Under the pieces are notes generated by a model. The model saw only the letters and a list, made by a program, of their open reading frames with translations, was not told the DNA's origin and did no database searches. A program made the position numbers and the translations under genes. A stretch of DNA of 64,000 nt, taken from Radiobacillus kanasensis (GTDB lineage Bacteria; Bacillota; Bacilli; Bacillales; Amphibacillaceae). Below, piece by piece: positions 27,677 to 41,267 of this stretch (its first letter is position 1; every line of letters starts with the position of its first letter). Location of the stretch: assembly GCF_021049245.1 (NCBI RefSeq), contig NZ_CP088020.1:750001-814000 (forward strand), in the 5' to 3' direction.

Positions 27677-28546
27677 ATGGAAGATCTACTAAGACCCATT
27701 TATCAAAAACGAGCAAGCCAATCAAACACACTTGGAGTACTGATTATTGAAAGAAATAAACCCGTAAGCCCGGTTACGGATAACTTCGATGTTATCCTCT
27801 TAGTTATTGCAAAAGAATCCGAGCAACCTTGGTTCGTGAAGCATTACGAATTTGATGGCAAAACAGCTGCCATGCACGTGGTCGATGAGGACTTGTTAAA
27901 GGAATGGATTGAAACAAGTACCTATCGAAAAGCAGTGGAATGGATTATGAACGGTGTAACTGTATTTGATCGGAACGAGTATGTGGCCAACTTAAAAGAA
28001 GAATTAAGTCAATTTCCACAGGAACAAAGGGATCTAAAAATGGCGTTGGAATTTGCCAAGCTAACGAGAAGCTACAGTGAAGCAAAGGATTTATTCCAAA
28101 CCGAGCAGTACTTGGATGCCTATAGTCGGGTGTTACGTTCGCTTCATTATCTAGCTCGTCTTGCTATTATTGAAAAAGGCTATCATCCTGAAGTGACGGT
28201 TTGGAATCAAGTGAAGCGAATTGATTCGGAAGCGTACAAGTTATATGAAGAATTAATTAAGAGCGATGAAGAAACGCATAAAAAAGTAGAGTTGATGCTT
28301 TTGGCAGTTGAAGTGGCCACCAACTCCAGGTCAAAGACGTGCGCAAAGCATCTATTAGATGTGATGGCTACGAAAGAAGAAGCGTGGTCCTTTGGAGAAT
28401 TAAAAGTTCATCCAGATATCGAGCCATATGCACTGGATCTCAGTACGAAGGTTGCTTACTTAACGGACAAAGGAATCCTTGGTGTGGAATTAGAAGAAAC
28501 GAAAGGCCGAGGGATCTTTCAACGAAAGTACTTCGTGAAAAAGTAA
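27677..28546 (+). CDS. ygxA: Nucleotidyltransferase-like protein YgxA
   Basis: A 289-residue protein of the YgxA type found beside the rrn operon in Bacillus. The N-terminal half (LGVLIIERNKPVSPVTDNFD) resembles a degenerate nucleotidyltransferase fold. A helical substrate-binding-like domain follows (DAYSRVLRSLHYLARLAII). ATG 27677 follows GGGGGATC. Catalytic activity has not been shown for the family, and I do not see a clear GS..DxD motif. Identified by synteny and pattern. Confidence 0.85.
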   Translation: MEDLLRPIYQKRASQSNTLGVLIIERNKPVSPVTDNFDVILLVIAKESEQPWFVKHYEFDGKTAAMHVVDEDLLKEWIETSTYRKAVEWIMNGVTVFDRNEYVANLKEELSQFPQEQRDLKMALEFAKLTRSYSEAKDLFQTEQYLDAYSRVLRSLHYLARLAIIEKGYHPEVTVWNQVKRIDSEAYKLYEELIKSDEETHKKVELMLLAVEVATNSRSKTCAKHLLDVMATKEEAWSFGELKVHPDIEPYALDLSTKVAYLTDKGILGVELEETKGRGIFQRKYFVKK

Positions 28547-28735
28547 AGGAACTGTCACGTCGTACGGAAGTCTTCATAGGATAAAAGGGTGGGCGCTGGC
28601 GTCCTCCTTTTCTCATATCTTGAATATGGAAGAATTTAGTCATTTACCTGTAAGATGATTCTATGGTAGGATAGTCATCCAGGCGAGATAAGGAACCTGG
28701 TGAGAAACAGAATGAAATTATGAATTGAAATATTA

Positions 28736-28851
28736 TTGACTTCTGATTTTGAAAATGTTATATTAATATTCGTCGCTTGAGAGGGAAGACATTTTGATGA
28801 AAATAATTCATCGAAAAAGAAGTTGACTTCGATGATACGACATGATATATT
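28736..28851 (+). promoter_or_regulatory. Tandem rrn promoters P1 and P2
   Basis: P1 is TTGACT-17 bp-TATATT (28736-28764). P2 is TTGACT-17 bp-TATATT (28823-28851). Both show near-consensus sigma-A hexamers and the tandem arrangement of Bacillus rRNA operons. The leader that follows contains CTTGAAAACTGAACAAAAC, as in many Bacillaceae rrn leaders. No gene lies between ygxA and the 16S gene. Confidence 0.85.
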
Positions 28852-28967
28852 AATTGAGTCGCCATTTTGAACGGCGGACATGATATTGATCCTTGAAAAC
28901 TGAACAAAACAACCAGTATGTTAAGTAAGATTTTAGCTAGCTTTAAATTGAGTGAAGAACTCAAAAC

Positions 28968-30536
<1,569 letters not shown>

Positions 30537-30757
30537 AAAGATAACGGAAGCCAGCTCTTCGGAGCTGGTCAGAGAACATACTGGTTCGTTTGGTTCAGTT
30601 TTGAGGGATTAACTCTCTCAATGCCACTTTATTGTGGTTTTTTGTACCTTGAAAACTAGATAAGAGCATTAGAATAGTGGAAGTTCTTTGAGAACGGAAG
30701 CTAGACTAATACAAGACATTCAACAGTAACAAACCAAACGTCTTTTCACAGACAAAT

Positions 30758-33674
<2,917 letters not shown>

Positions 33675-33811
33675 ATTCCTATGAATGTCTTTCTCTTATC
33701 TAGTTTTTAGGGTGCAACTTTTATGAGTTTCTCTCTATAACCTATTGATTTTTTCGAGAAAACAGATATAATATTTGTTGTCACTGTAAAAATCCAATCG
33801 GATTTATAAGG

Positions 33812-33927
33812 TCTAGTGGTGATAGCGAAGAGGTCACACCTGTTCCCATGCCGAACACAGTAGTTAAGCTCTTCAGCGCCCATGGTAGTTGGGGCATTGC
33901 CCCTGCGAGAGTAGGACGCTGCTAGGC
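33812..33927 (+). rRNA. 5S ribosomal RNA
   Basis: About 116 nt with GATAGCGAAGAGGTCACACC, CCGAACACAGTAGTTAAGCT and GAGAGTAGGACGCTGC. The 5' TCTAGTGGT pairs with the 3' end GCTGCTAGG. Confidence 0.96.
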
Positions 33928-33939
33928 AATATCATCCAT

Positions 33940-34014
33940 TCCACAGTAGCTCAGTGGTAGAGCAATCGGCTGTTAACCGATCGGTCGTAGGTTCGAATCC
34001 TACCTGTGGAGCCA
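33940..34014 (+). tRNA. tRNA-Asn (GTT)
   Basis: Cloverleaf with anticodon GTT at 33972-33974, T arm GGTTCGAATCC and encoded CCA. First of 14 tRNAs after 5S. Confidence 0.97.
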
Positions 34015-34017
34015 TAT

Positions 34018-34111
34018 GGAGAGCTGTCCGAGCTGGCCGAAGGAGCACGATTGGAAATCGTGTAAACCGCTAACCGTGGTTTCGAGGGTTCGAATCCCTC
34101 GCTCTCCGCCA
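34018..34111 (+). tRNA. tRNA-Ser (GGA)
   Basis: Long variable arm, anticodon GGA in GATTGGAAATC, acceptor GGAGAGC/GCTCTCC and encoded CCA. Confidence 0.96.
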
Positions 34112-34133
34112 TAGTACATAGCTCAGGATATAT

Positions 34134-34208
34134 GGCCCGTTGGTCAAGCGGTTAAGACACCGCCCTTTCACGGCGGTAACACGGGTTCGAATCCCGTACG
34201 GGTCACCA
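34134..34208 (+). tRNA. tRNA-Glu (TTC)
   Basis: Anticodon TTC in CCCTTTCACGG, T arm GGTTCGAATCC, ends ACCA. Confidence 0.96.
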
Positions 34209-34233
34209 TTAATAAGTAAACCCAGTTACAAAT

Positions 34234-34309
34234 GGAGGATTAGCTCAGCTGGGAGAGCACCTGCCTTACAAGCAGGGGGTCGCAGGTTCGAGCCCTGCAT
34301 CCTCCACCA
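34234..34309 (+). tRNA. tRNA-Val (TAC)
   Basis: Acceptor GGAGGAT/ATCCTCC, anticodon TAC in GCCTTACAAGC, CCA encoded. Confidence 0.96.
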
Positions 34310-34343
34310 TTTATATCACGTAAGTGATTTATTCTAATATCAT

Positions 34344-34420
<77 letters not shown>

Positions 34421-34534
34421 AATTTCTTACTACGTCGAATTAATATCTTCGTTAGAAATTTATAGTGGTGCCCAAAGGGTGCAACCAAATTTATTCTTAG
34501 TTAACATTGGTTAATTCTACAAAATCTATCATAC
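34421..34534 (+). other. Unusually long inter-tRNA gap with repeat
   Basis: 114 bp without a tRNA. GCAACCAAATTT directly after tRNA-fMet recurs at about 34480 (GGTGCAACCAAATTTATTC), as if a 3' tRNA end was duplicated and the rest lost. Confidence 0.35.
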
Positions 34535-34611
34535 GGTCCGGTAGTTCAGTTGGTTAGAATGCCTGCCTGTCACGCAGGAGGTCGCGGGTTCGAGTCCCGT
34601 CCGGACCGCCA
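34535..34611 (+). tRNA. tRNA-Asp (GTC)
   Basis: Acceptor GGTCCGG/CCGGACC, anticodon GTC in GCCTGTCACGC, CCA encoded. Confidence 0.96.
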
Positions 34612-34647
34612 CTTACATAATGTGTTTTATTTCATATCATATCTAAT

Positions 34648-34723
<76 letters not shown>

Positions 34724-34732
34724 CTTATTTAT

Positions 34733-34818
34733 GGAGGGATAGCGAAGTTGGCCAAACGCGGCGGACTGTAAATCCGCTCCCATCGGGTTCGTAGGTTCGA
34801 GTCCTACTCCCTCCACCA
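34733..34818 (+). tRNA. tRNA-Tyr (GTA)
   Basis: Class II tRNA with long variable arm, anticodon GTA in GACTGTAAATC, CCA encoded. It follows Phe directly, whereas the Bacillus cluster I recall has a Thr tRNA between them. Confidence 0.96.
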
Positions 34819-34835
34819 TTTTATTTCTTTCTCTT

Positions 34836-34906
34836 AGGGGTATAGTTTAACGGTAGAACAGAGGTCTCCAAAACCTCCGGTGTGGGTTCGATTCCTACTA
34901 CCCCTG
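34836..34906 (+). tRNA. tRNA-Trp (CCA)
   Basis: Acceptor AGGGGTA/TACCCCT with discriminator G and anticodon CCA in GTCTCCAAAAC. The 3' CCA is not encoded: the gene ends CCCCTG and TTTT follows. Confidence 0.95.
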
Positions 34907-34915
34907 TTTTACAAT

Positions 34916-34992
34916 GGCGATCGTGGCGAAGGGGTTAACGCACCGGATTGTGGTTCCGGCATTCGTGGGTTCGATTCCCATCGGTCGCCCCA
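34916..34992 (+). tRNA. tRNA-His (GTG)
   Basis: Anticodon GTG in GATTGTGGTTC. The extra 5' G(-1) pairs with C73 before the encoded CCA. Confidence 0.95.
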
Positions 34993-34999
34993 TAAGCGT

Positions 35000-35074
35000 T
35001 GGGCTATAGCCAAGCGGTAAGGCAACGGTTTTTGGTACCGTCATGCGCTGGTTCGAATCCAGCTAGCCCAGCCA
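35000..35074 (+). tRNA. tRNA-Gln (TTG)
   Basis: Acceptor TGGGCTA/TAGCCCA, anticodon TTG in GTTTTTGGTAC, CCA encoded. Confidence 0.96.
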
Positions 35075-35081
35075 TTTATAC

Positions 35082-35156
35082 GCGGAAGTAGTTCAGTGGT
35101 AGAACACCACCTTGCCAAGGTGGGGGTCGCGGGTTCGAATCCCGTCTTCCGCTCCA
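35082..35156 (+). tRNA. tRNA-Gly (GCC)
   Basis: Acceptor GCGGAAG/CTTCCGC, anticodon GCC in CCTTGCCAAGG, CCA encoded. Confidence 0.96.
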
Positions 35157-35167
35157 TTTGCATATAT

Positions 35168-35241
<74 letters not shown>

Positions 35242-35247
35242 TAACAT

Positions 35248-35329
35248 GCCGGTGTGGCGGAATTGGCAGACGCGCACGACTCAAAATCGTGTTCCTCACG
35301 GAGTGTCGGTTCGACCCCGACCACCGGTA
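35248..35329 (+). tRNA. tRNA-Leu (CAA), island attachment gene
   Basis: Class II tRNA with acceptor GCCGGTG/CACCGGT (one G-U pair) and anticodon CAA in GACTCAAAATC. The bases after discriminator A are CTA, not CCA. Its 3' end from 35311 forms the left attachment site of the island that follows. The altered tail may be a result of the integration. Confidence 0.93.
35311..35325 (+). other. attL of the genomic island
   Basis: TCGACCCCGACCACC is the T-arm and acceptor end of tRNA-Leu. The same 15 bases recur at 50415-50429, and GTA also aligns three to four bases further on. An integrase gene lies 120 bp inside. Confidence 0.8.
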
Positions 35330-35360
35330 CTAAATAACACCAGCAACCGTTGGTATAATC

Positions 35361-35392
35361 AAGTTTCTCGCAAATTGTGGGAAACTTTTTTA
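35361..35392 (+). terminator. Terminator after tRNA cluster
   Basis: AAGTTTCTC-GCAAATTGT-GGGAAACTT and a T run, just inside the island's left end. It now ends the rrn-tRNA transcript. Confidence 0.8.
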
Positions 35393-35446
35393 TTTTTCAC
35401 TCGCACTACTAAAAATCAAAAAATAGTATGCGAGGAGTAGTGTGCG

Positions 35447-36366
35447 ATGGCGAGAAGACAATTGCTAAATGAGGTCGAATTACAAATAGTAAACAAAACT
35501 TCCTATGTAACCACAGATGAAGAAGCTTTTAAATTATTCTATGAGGATTGCAAGTTACGGAACTTGAGGGATTACACTTTAAGGTTCTATCATCAAGGTT
35601 TAAAAACAGTAGGCAAACCATAATTGAAATGACTGAGCAAGATATTAAAAAAATGATTACTTCATTTCAAAACAATGGTTTAAAGGTATCTACTATAAAC
35701 ACAAGGCTACGTGCTTATCGTGCTTTTTTCAATTTCCTATACAACAACAATCATATTGAAAAAAACCCAATAGCACGTATCAAGCTTTTGAAAGAACGTA
35801 AAGAAGTAATTGAAACTTTTACCAAAGAACAATTACAAAAATTATTTTCTGCTTGTGATTTGAAAACTTTCGTTGGTGTTCGGGATATTACAATAATGAA
35901 GTTATTTTTTGATACTGGTATTCGATTAAATGAATTGGTTGGCATTGAATTACAAGACCTTAAAAAAGATAAAGTTGTCATAAAGGAAACTAAAACATAT
36001 TTTCAGCGTGAAGTTCCTATTACACAAAAATGTAAAGACCAATTAGAAATTTATATGAAAATACGTGGCACAGCAGATACTGAAAAATTATTTATTAATC
36101 AAGATGGCAGAGAACTTAAAAGGCGAAGTGTTCAATCAAGATTTGAAAAATATAAAGAATTAACTGGCAATACTGACGTTAGGGTAAGTCCTCATACTTA
36201 CAGGCATACATTTGCTAAATATTTTGTTCGTGGTGGTGGAGATGCTTTTCATTTACAACAAATACTAGGGCATAGCTCGTTAGAAATAACTAAAATTTAC
36301 GTTAATTTATTTTCTGAAGATGTTAAAGAATCTCATAGAAAATATTCACCATTAAATGATTTGTAA
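35447..36366 (+). pseudogene. Tyrosine recombinase (integrase), frameshifted
   Basis: The frame from ATG 35447 (site GAGGAG) gives an N-terminal SAM-like piece ending GLKTVGKP at a stop near 35623. The next frame carries on with QTIIEMTEQDIKKMI to 36366. The catalytic residues are in the second part: Arg in FFDTGIRLNELVG, Lys in KETKTYFQREVPI, HTYRH, LGHSS and the tyrosine in KIYVNLF. The break lies in GGCAAACC, and one or two missing bases would restore a full integrase of about 306 aa. It presumably moved the island through the tRNA-Leu att sites. Confidence 0.85.
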
Positions 36367-36471
36367 GCAATAAACCGTAGTCAATCGTGGCTACGGTTTT
36401 ATTTTTAATCTGATAGAGAAAATCGAAAACACAAAGAACCACCAAGCTGAACGCTTAGTGGTCGATAGGGT

Positions 36472-36745
36472 TTATTGTTCTTCTTCGCTTAAATCCATAA
36501 CGTTTAAAATTGGAGTTTTAATATACCATGGAGTGCTTGAGCCACAATGAATATTCCAACCTTTTTCATCGCATTTAATTGTTGTGAGTGAAATTGTTTC
36601 ATCAGAAACTTGAATAAGATAAAGTGTTTCACCATTTTTATCAAGTTTCTTCTAATTTGATTTCTGCTTGCCCTTCCAATACTTGTTCGATTTCTTCAAA
36701 CTTCATTGTACTAGTTCTCTTAATTCTTTACCTTTAACAATCATG
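36472..36745 (-). pseudogene. Small phage-type genes, decayed
   Basis: On the minus strand a short frame MIVKGKELRELVQ ends at a second start, MKFEEIEQVLEGQAEIKLEE, which is then broken. The adjacent frame continues LDKNGETLYLIQVSDETISL to a stop at 36472. The arrangement resembles small early phage or ICE genes. No function can be given. The rest of 36367-36957 is non-coding and AT-rich. Confidence 0.45.
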
Positions 36746-36957
36746 TTGTTTCCACCTTTTTATTTTTGATTATTATTTGTAATCGGTGGATTATGTAATT
36801 AACATCTTCAATGAGATTAACAATTATTTTAGCATTGATAAGAATTGATTGTCCAACAAAAAAGAAACGCCTAGTGATCCTCGTTTAGCATGTAAATGTT
36901 TGATATACTAAGTAAAAGGAAATTGATGGATTAATCTGGGTAAGGGGAATATTTGTA

Positions 36958-37511
36958 ATGGAATTTTGGATGAGTACATTAAGTAGTGCCATAGGAGCTT
37001 TTGTTGGTATTTTAGGAGCAATTGGTATTGCAAAGTGGCAAATGAATAGGAGCCATAAATTAAATAATATTCAGTTTTACATACGATTTAATGACGCTCA
37101 AATTTACATAAATGGATTTAATGAAAAAGTCGACAGGATACTAGAGTTGAAGGAAATAGAGCTCATGGGAGAATACTTTTAAATAAGCATGACTTCTTAG
37201 AAATGCGAGAAAGCTTGGAGTCTGCGATTAAAACAGTAAACGAAGAGATAGATGAAGTTGATTTTAATAATTTTATAGAAGAGCTGAGTAAATTTAATCA
37301 ATATGCTCCTATAGCTTATTACAAAGAGCTAAACTTTTTGTTTTTCTCAATGGCAATGTTATACAATTTGTTACTTGTCGAATGTAGATACCTGGTGAGT
37401 GATTTACCTAAAAGAATTGATATGGCAACTTTAAAGGGAATAACTATTCGATTTATGTTAAAAAAGTTTCGAAAAAAGTATAAGAAAATGCAAAGGAAAT
37501 TAAAAATATAA
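36958..37511 (+). pseudogene. Hypothetical membrane-anchored protein, split by frameshift
   Basis: The first frame starts with one membrane helix (LSSAIGAFVGILGAIGIAKW), continues to KEIELMGEYF and stops at 37182. The neighbouring frame reads RILLNKHDFLEMRESLES over the junction and goes on to 37511 with a basic tail (FRKKYKKMQRKLKI). One gene of about 183 codons with a single shift near 37175 is the simplest reading. No family recognised. It lies 24 bp before AbiV and probably shares its transcript, so it may be part of that defence unit. Confidence 0.6.
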
Positions 37512-37534
37512 TCTGTATTATTAGGTGGGATACT

Positions 37535-38122
37535 GTGACGGCTCTATCTTTTCAAAAACTTGAAGAAGCATATAATTTAGTCTATGAAAATACAAAGGAA
37601 TTGTTGGTAGACTCTAGGTTGTTGCTTGAGAATGAAAGATATGCAAGGTCGTATGCCTTAGCGCAAATGGCACATGAAGAACTTGCAAAACTACCAATTA
37701 TATATCAAGAAGCCACAAGGTCGTATTTTAAAGAAACTCATGATTGGAAAAGCTTCTATAAGCGGTTAAGGAACCATGGTGCCAAAAATAAGCAGAATTT
37801 TGTTTTCTACCAAACCATGCTTAATGCCGTTGGGAACAATAGTATGAACTTGGAATACGAAAAAATAAAAGACAACCTTGCTTTTGTAAATCATATGAAA
37901 AACATTAGCCTTTATGCAGATATAAAAAATGATAAATTTACTAAACCATCGAATGAAATAAACGAGAAACTGGCTGTAGCACAGTTAGAGTTAGCGGAAG
38001 AAATGTTTAAAACATATTCACTTAGTGGCTTTCATATTAAAGGTGGTATTAAAAAGTCTTTGGATAATGAAGATGCTAGGAAAAACAGGACACTATTAAA
38101 GGAAGCGGGCTTAATCAAATAA
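37535..38122 (+). CDS. AbiV family abortive infection protein
   Basis: A 195-residue all-helical protein of the AbiV type, with the family block YARSYALAQMAHEELAKLPI near residue 35 and a HEPN-like layout. AbiV of Lactococcus blocks phage translation late in infection. GTG 37535 follows AGGTGGG. It is the first clear defence gene in the island and follows a frameshifted membrane protein gene. Confidence 0.85.
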   Translation: MTALSFQKLEEAYNLVYENTKELLVDSRLLLENERYARSYALAQMAHEELAKLPIIYQEATRSYFKETHDWKSFYKRLRNHGAKNKQNFVFYQTMLNAVGNNSMNLEYEKIKDNLAFVNHMKNISLYADIKNDKFTKPSNEINEKLAVAQLELAEEMFKTYSLSGFHIKGGIKKSLDNEDARKNRTLLKEAGLIK

Positions 38123-38256
38123 TAATGCAAAGCTTGTATCACTGAATGCTTTTGTATTTCTATGTATAGTAAAGGTTAAAAGCAACAATTAAAGTATTAC
38201 TGACGATTAGCTTTTTTAAGTTTGATATTTTGATAAATTATATGGGGGAATTTTAT

Positions 38257-38411
38257 ATGTTAATAAAGTTTTTTAGACCAGAACATGAGAAGTGGGTTTG
38301 GCTGCTACATTCGTTGCCCCAGCAATCGTTATCATATTAATGATGATTGGAAAGACGTCGTTAAACGCTTGGTGTACAATGCAGTCTGAGTCAATGGAAA
38401 GTGCTGAATAA
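38257..38411 (+). pseudogene. Small membrane protein, frameshifted
   Basis: ATG 38257 opens MLIKFFRPEHEKWVW. The next frame then gives LAATFVAPAIVIILMMIGK and ends SESMESAE at 38411. Together they would make a small one-helix protein of about 50 aa. Followed by a hairpin that was hit by the IS256 element. Identity unknown. Confidence 0.45.
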
Positions 38412-38445
38412 TTTAAGGAGTATTGCTGTCAGATTCATATAGAAG

Positions 38446-38471
38446 AAAAAGGACCACTGATCGGTCCTTTT
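38446..38471 (+). terminator. Terminator interrupted by the IS256 element
   Basis: AAAAAGGACC-ACTGATC-GGTCCTTTT. The T tract resumes after the element at 39851. The last 8 bases (38464-38471, GTCCTTTT) are the target duplication. Confidence 0.8.
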
Positions 38472-39842
38472 GGGAGTGTAATATTAACTGTGTAAGTAAG
38501 AATGCGTACGATTCTTGCTCACACAGTTTTTTTATTTGGTAAAATGAATATATATCTAAAGGAGTGATTTCGATGGGGAAAATCAAAAGAGATCCAAACT
38601 CCGTAGAATTAGCAGAAAAAATCATTGAGCAATACCAACCCAAGTCAGTAGAAGACATGCAAAATGCCCTAAAGGAAATATTTGGGCCCATGTTTGAATC
38701 CATGTTAAAGGGTGAAATGAATCATCATTTAGGCTATGAGTCTAATGATAAGAATCAAAAAGACACAACAAACAGGCGTAACGGGTACGGCAAGAAAACA
38801 CTGAAAACAACGGCTGGAGAAGTAGATATTGCGGTGCCACGGGACCGAGATGGTTCGTACGAACCACAACTCATACCAAAGCGTAAAAAAGACGTCTCCG
38901 CTATAGAAGATAAGGTGATTTCTATGTACGCCAAAGGTATGTCTCAACGGGATATTTCCTCCACCATTGAAGATATTTATGGCTTCTCTGTCTCCCACGA
39001 AATGATTTCTGACATTACAGATGCGGTCCTTCCTGAGTTAGAAGAATGGCAATCTCGTCCTTTAAGCAACTGTTATGTGTTCCTATTTGTAGATTGTATG
39101 TTCACAACGATCCGTAACCAGTATGAAACGAAGAAATATGCAGTCTACACGATATTAGGTTATACCATGGAAGGTAAGAAAGACGTGTTAGGTCTTTGGT
39201 TAAATGAAACAGAAAGCAAGCACAAATGGATGCAAATATTTGATGAGATTAAAGCAAGAGGTGTCGAAGACATCTTCTTTATCTCCATGGATGGAGTAAG
39301 TGGTTTAGAAGAAGGAGCTCGTGCTATTTTCCCACAAGTAACCGTTCAACGCTGCATGGTTCATATGATTCGTAATTCTATTAAATATGTACCAAGCAAA
39401 GAGTATAAGCCATTTACTGCCTCTTTAAAAAAGGTATATAGTGCTCCTAATCTTTCAGCCTGCCAAAGTGCTTTTGAATCTTTTAAACAACAATGGTCTG
39501 CCTATCCTGGAGCCATCGATGTGTGGACTAGAAACTTTCAGCATGTTGAGCAACTCTATGATTATGGAAGTGCCATTCGCAAGGTGATGTACACAACCAA
39601 TGCCGTGGAGAGTATTCATTCTAGCTTTCGAAAAGTGACCAAAAAAGGAGCATTCCCTAACGAGAATGCTCTCTTAAAAGTCCTATTTTTACGTGTGAAA
39701 GAACTTGAAAACAAATGGGAAGGTGGCCACATCCAAAACTGGTCGATGGTCATGAACCAGCTATTAGTACACGATCAGTTAGAAAATAGGGTTCGTAAAT
39801 ACATTTAGTCTTCAGGACTTACACACTTTATTTGACAAACCC
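38472..39842 (+). mobile_element. IS256-family insertion sequence
   Basis: 1371 bp with imperfect 26-bp terminal inverted repeats (20 of 26 match; left GGGAGTGTAATATTAACTG, right reads inward GGGTTTGTCAAATAAAGTG). Flanked by a perfect 8-bp direct repeat GTCCTTTT at 38464-38471 and 39843-39850, the duplication length typical of IS256. One intact transposase. The perfect repeat suggests a recent insertion. Confidence 0.9.
38573..39808 (+). CDS. IS256 family transposase
   Basis: Mutator-type DDE transposase of about 411 aa. Visible parts are NRRNGYGKKTLKTTAGEVDI, the first Asp in NCYVFLFVDCMFTTIR, the second in FFISMDGVSGLEEGARAIFP, the CMVHMIRNSIKYV block, and the Glu in YTTNAVESIHSSFRKVTKKG. 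ATG 38573 sits 8-9 nt after AAAGGAG; GTG 38564 is too close. It appears complete and active. Confidence 0.95.
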   Translation: MGKIKRDPNSVELAEKIIEQYQPKSVEDMQNALKEIFGPMFESMLKGEMNHHLGYESNDKNQKDTTNRRNGYGKKTLKTTAGEVDIAVPRDRDGSYEPQLIPKRKKDVSAIEDKVISMYAKGMSQRDISSTIEDIYGFSVSHEMISDITDAVLPELEEWQSRPLSNCYVFLFVDCMFTTIRNQYETKKYAVYTILGYTMEGKKDVLGLWLNETESKHKWMQIFDEIKARGVEDIFFISMDGVSGLEEGARAIFPQVTVQRCMVHMIRNSIKYVPSKEYKPFTASLKKVYSAPNLSACQSAFESFKQQWSAYPGAIDVWTRNFQHVEQLYDYGSAIRKVMYTTNAVESIHSSFRKVTKKGAFPNENALLKVLFLRVKELENKWEGGHIQNWSMVMNQLLVHDQLENRVRKYI

Positions 39843-39876
39843 GTCCTTTTTAAATATACAGTAATAATTGAGACAT

Positions 39877-40869
39877 TTACTTATTTTTTTTGTTAGATTT
39901 ATATTCCTCAATCTTGGCAAACAATTTTTTCACGTCTTTCTCTAAGTTTAGAACGTGCATTTTACGGTGACAGGACGGATCTAAAGCAACGGCATTATAA
40001 ATAGTATCCTCGCCCCCTTTACTCAGCCATTTAACATGATGCGATTCCAGATATGGCCTTTCTTTCTTATCTACAAAAGGTGCAGGATTGCCGCAAAGAT
40101 CGCAGTGACCATTTGCGCGGCGTTTTACATACTCAGAAACATATGGATCACGGTCAAATGTTTTCGAAGTGGTGTAACGTTGACCTAATGATTCCGGATT
40201 CTTAGCACGGTTAAATAGATCTTTATCACTTGAATTTTGGGCTTCTTTTTCCTTCATCACTTCTTTTTCTCTAAGTAGTTCCTCTGTAACCCTATGCTTA
40301 TTTCCAACAATACGAAGTGGGAACTTCCACACAATTCGTCCGCCTTCTGTTTTTTGGTAAGGATCATCAATCAGTCTTACTTGTCCTTGGAATATATGTT
40401 CTCCAGGTTTAAACGCTTCAAACAAATAGACCTTGACTCCATTTGTTCTAGACTCGTTTAGTGTTTTATTTGCCTGAAATTCAATATCCTGGTCTCCTTC
40501 AAGCCCAGTGCCTGTAAAATGGAGAACTTCTTCTCCTTTACTATCAATTTTCCATTTGTCTTCATACTTACCCTTTGTGTGATCGGAAAAGATAACAAGA
40601 GTATTTGTAGTATGAGAACGTCGCATGCCCCCAGTGTTTGCACATTTGAAAATCTTTGTAATTTCATCGTTATGGTAGGCATTGCCAACAATTAAGTTAG
40701 AGATACCGCGTTGACGATTATCAATCCATACTCTGACTTCATCAATATTGTAGCGTTTTGATTTACCAATGAGTGTTACTGGTAGTCCTTCTTTTTCCAT
40801 TCTGTATAGGGTGGTCCGTGAAATATTTAATACTTCTTGAAGTTGCTTTGAATCAATTAAATTTTCCAT
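39877..40869 (-). CDS. HTH-SRA-HNH type IV restriction endonuclease (McrA-like)
   Basis: A 330-residue three-domain protein. Residues 1-55 form an excisionase-like HTH (LQEVLNISRTTLYRMEKEGL, RYNIDEVRVWID). Residues about 58-190 match the SRA-like domain of ScoMcrA-type enzymes (VGNAYHNDEI, NTGGMRRSHTTNTLVIFS, TGTGLEGDQDI). The C-terminus is an HNH nuclease with CDLCGNPAP, LESHHVKWLSKGGEDTI and DPSCHRKMH. Such enzymes cut DNA with modified cytosine or phosphorothioate. The N-terminal HTH is an uncommon addition. It acts alone, against modified phage DNA. Confidence 0.85.
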   Translation of the reverse strand: MENLIDSKQLQEVLNISRTTLYRMEKEGLPVTLIGKSKRYNIDEVRVWIDNRQRGISNLIVGNAYHNDEITKIFKCANTGGMRRSHTTNTLVIFSDHTKGKYEDKWKIDSKGEEVLHFTGTGLEGDQDIEFQANKTLNESRTNGVKVYLFEAFKPGEHIFQGQVRLIDDPYQKTEGGRIVWKFPLRIVGNKHRVTEELLREKEVMKEKEAQNSSDKDLFNRAKNPESLGQRYTTSKTFDRDPYVSEYVKRRANGHCDLCGNPAPFVDKKERPYLESHHVKWLSKGGEDTIYNAVALDPSCHRKMHVLNLEKDVKKLFAKIEEYKSNKKNK

Positions 40870-41267
40870 AGTTAACCCCCTCTTTTCGTTTCGGCGTTTG
40901 TTTCAATTTGTTTCGGTTATAGATTATATTATGTTTCATCAAATGTTTCAAGGCTTAAATATCAAAAAATTATTTTTGGATTTATAATAAGAAATTGGTA
41001 GATCAAACGATCAAACTATTTAAATATGTTTAACATGTTATATTTTTTGATTGATCGAGGTAACTGCTGGTTCGATGCAACATTTTTATGCTATCTTGTT
41101 TAACGATTTAAAAAAGACTCACCAGATCTGTAACAGATAAAATAGTTCTCGTGTCATGTATAAAATAAATATCTAAAAGTACGTTGATTCGTGCCAAAAG
41201 AAAAACAATCAATAAATCATAGAAGCAGTTAATAAACAGATTACGTAGATCTTACAGTCTCACCACG

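Noticed and set aside
40905..41267. Possible CRISPR-like or iteron repeats in the AT-rich gap before the GC-rich block
   Set aside because: Short similar words such as GATCAAAC recur, but there is no regular repeat-spacer spacing and no cas gene.
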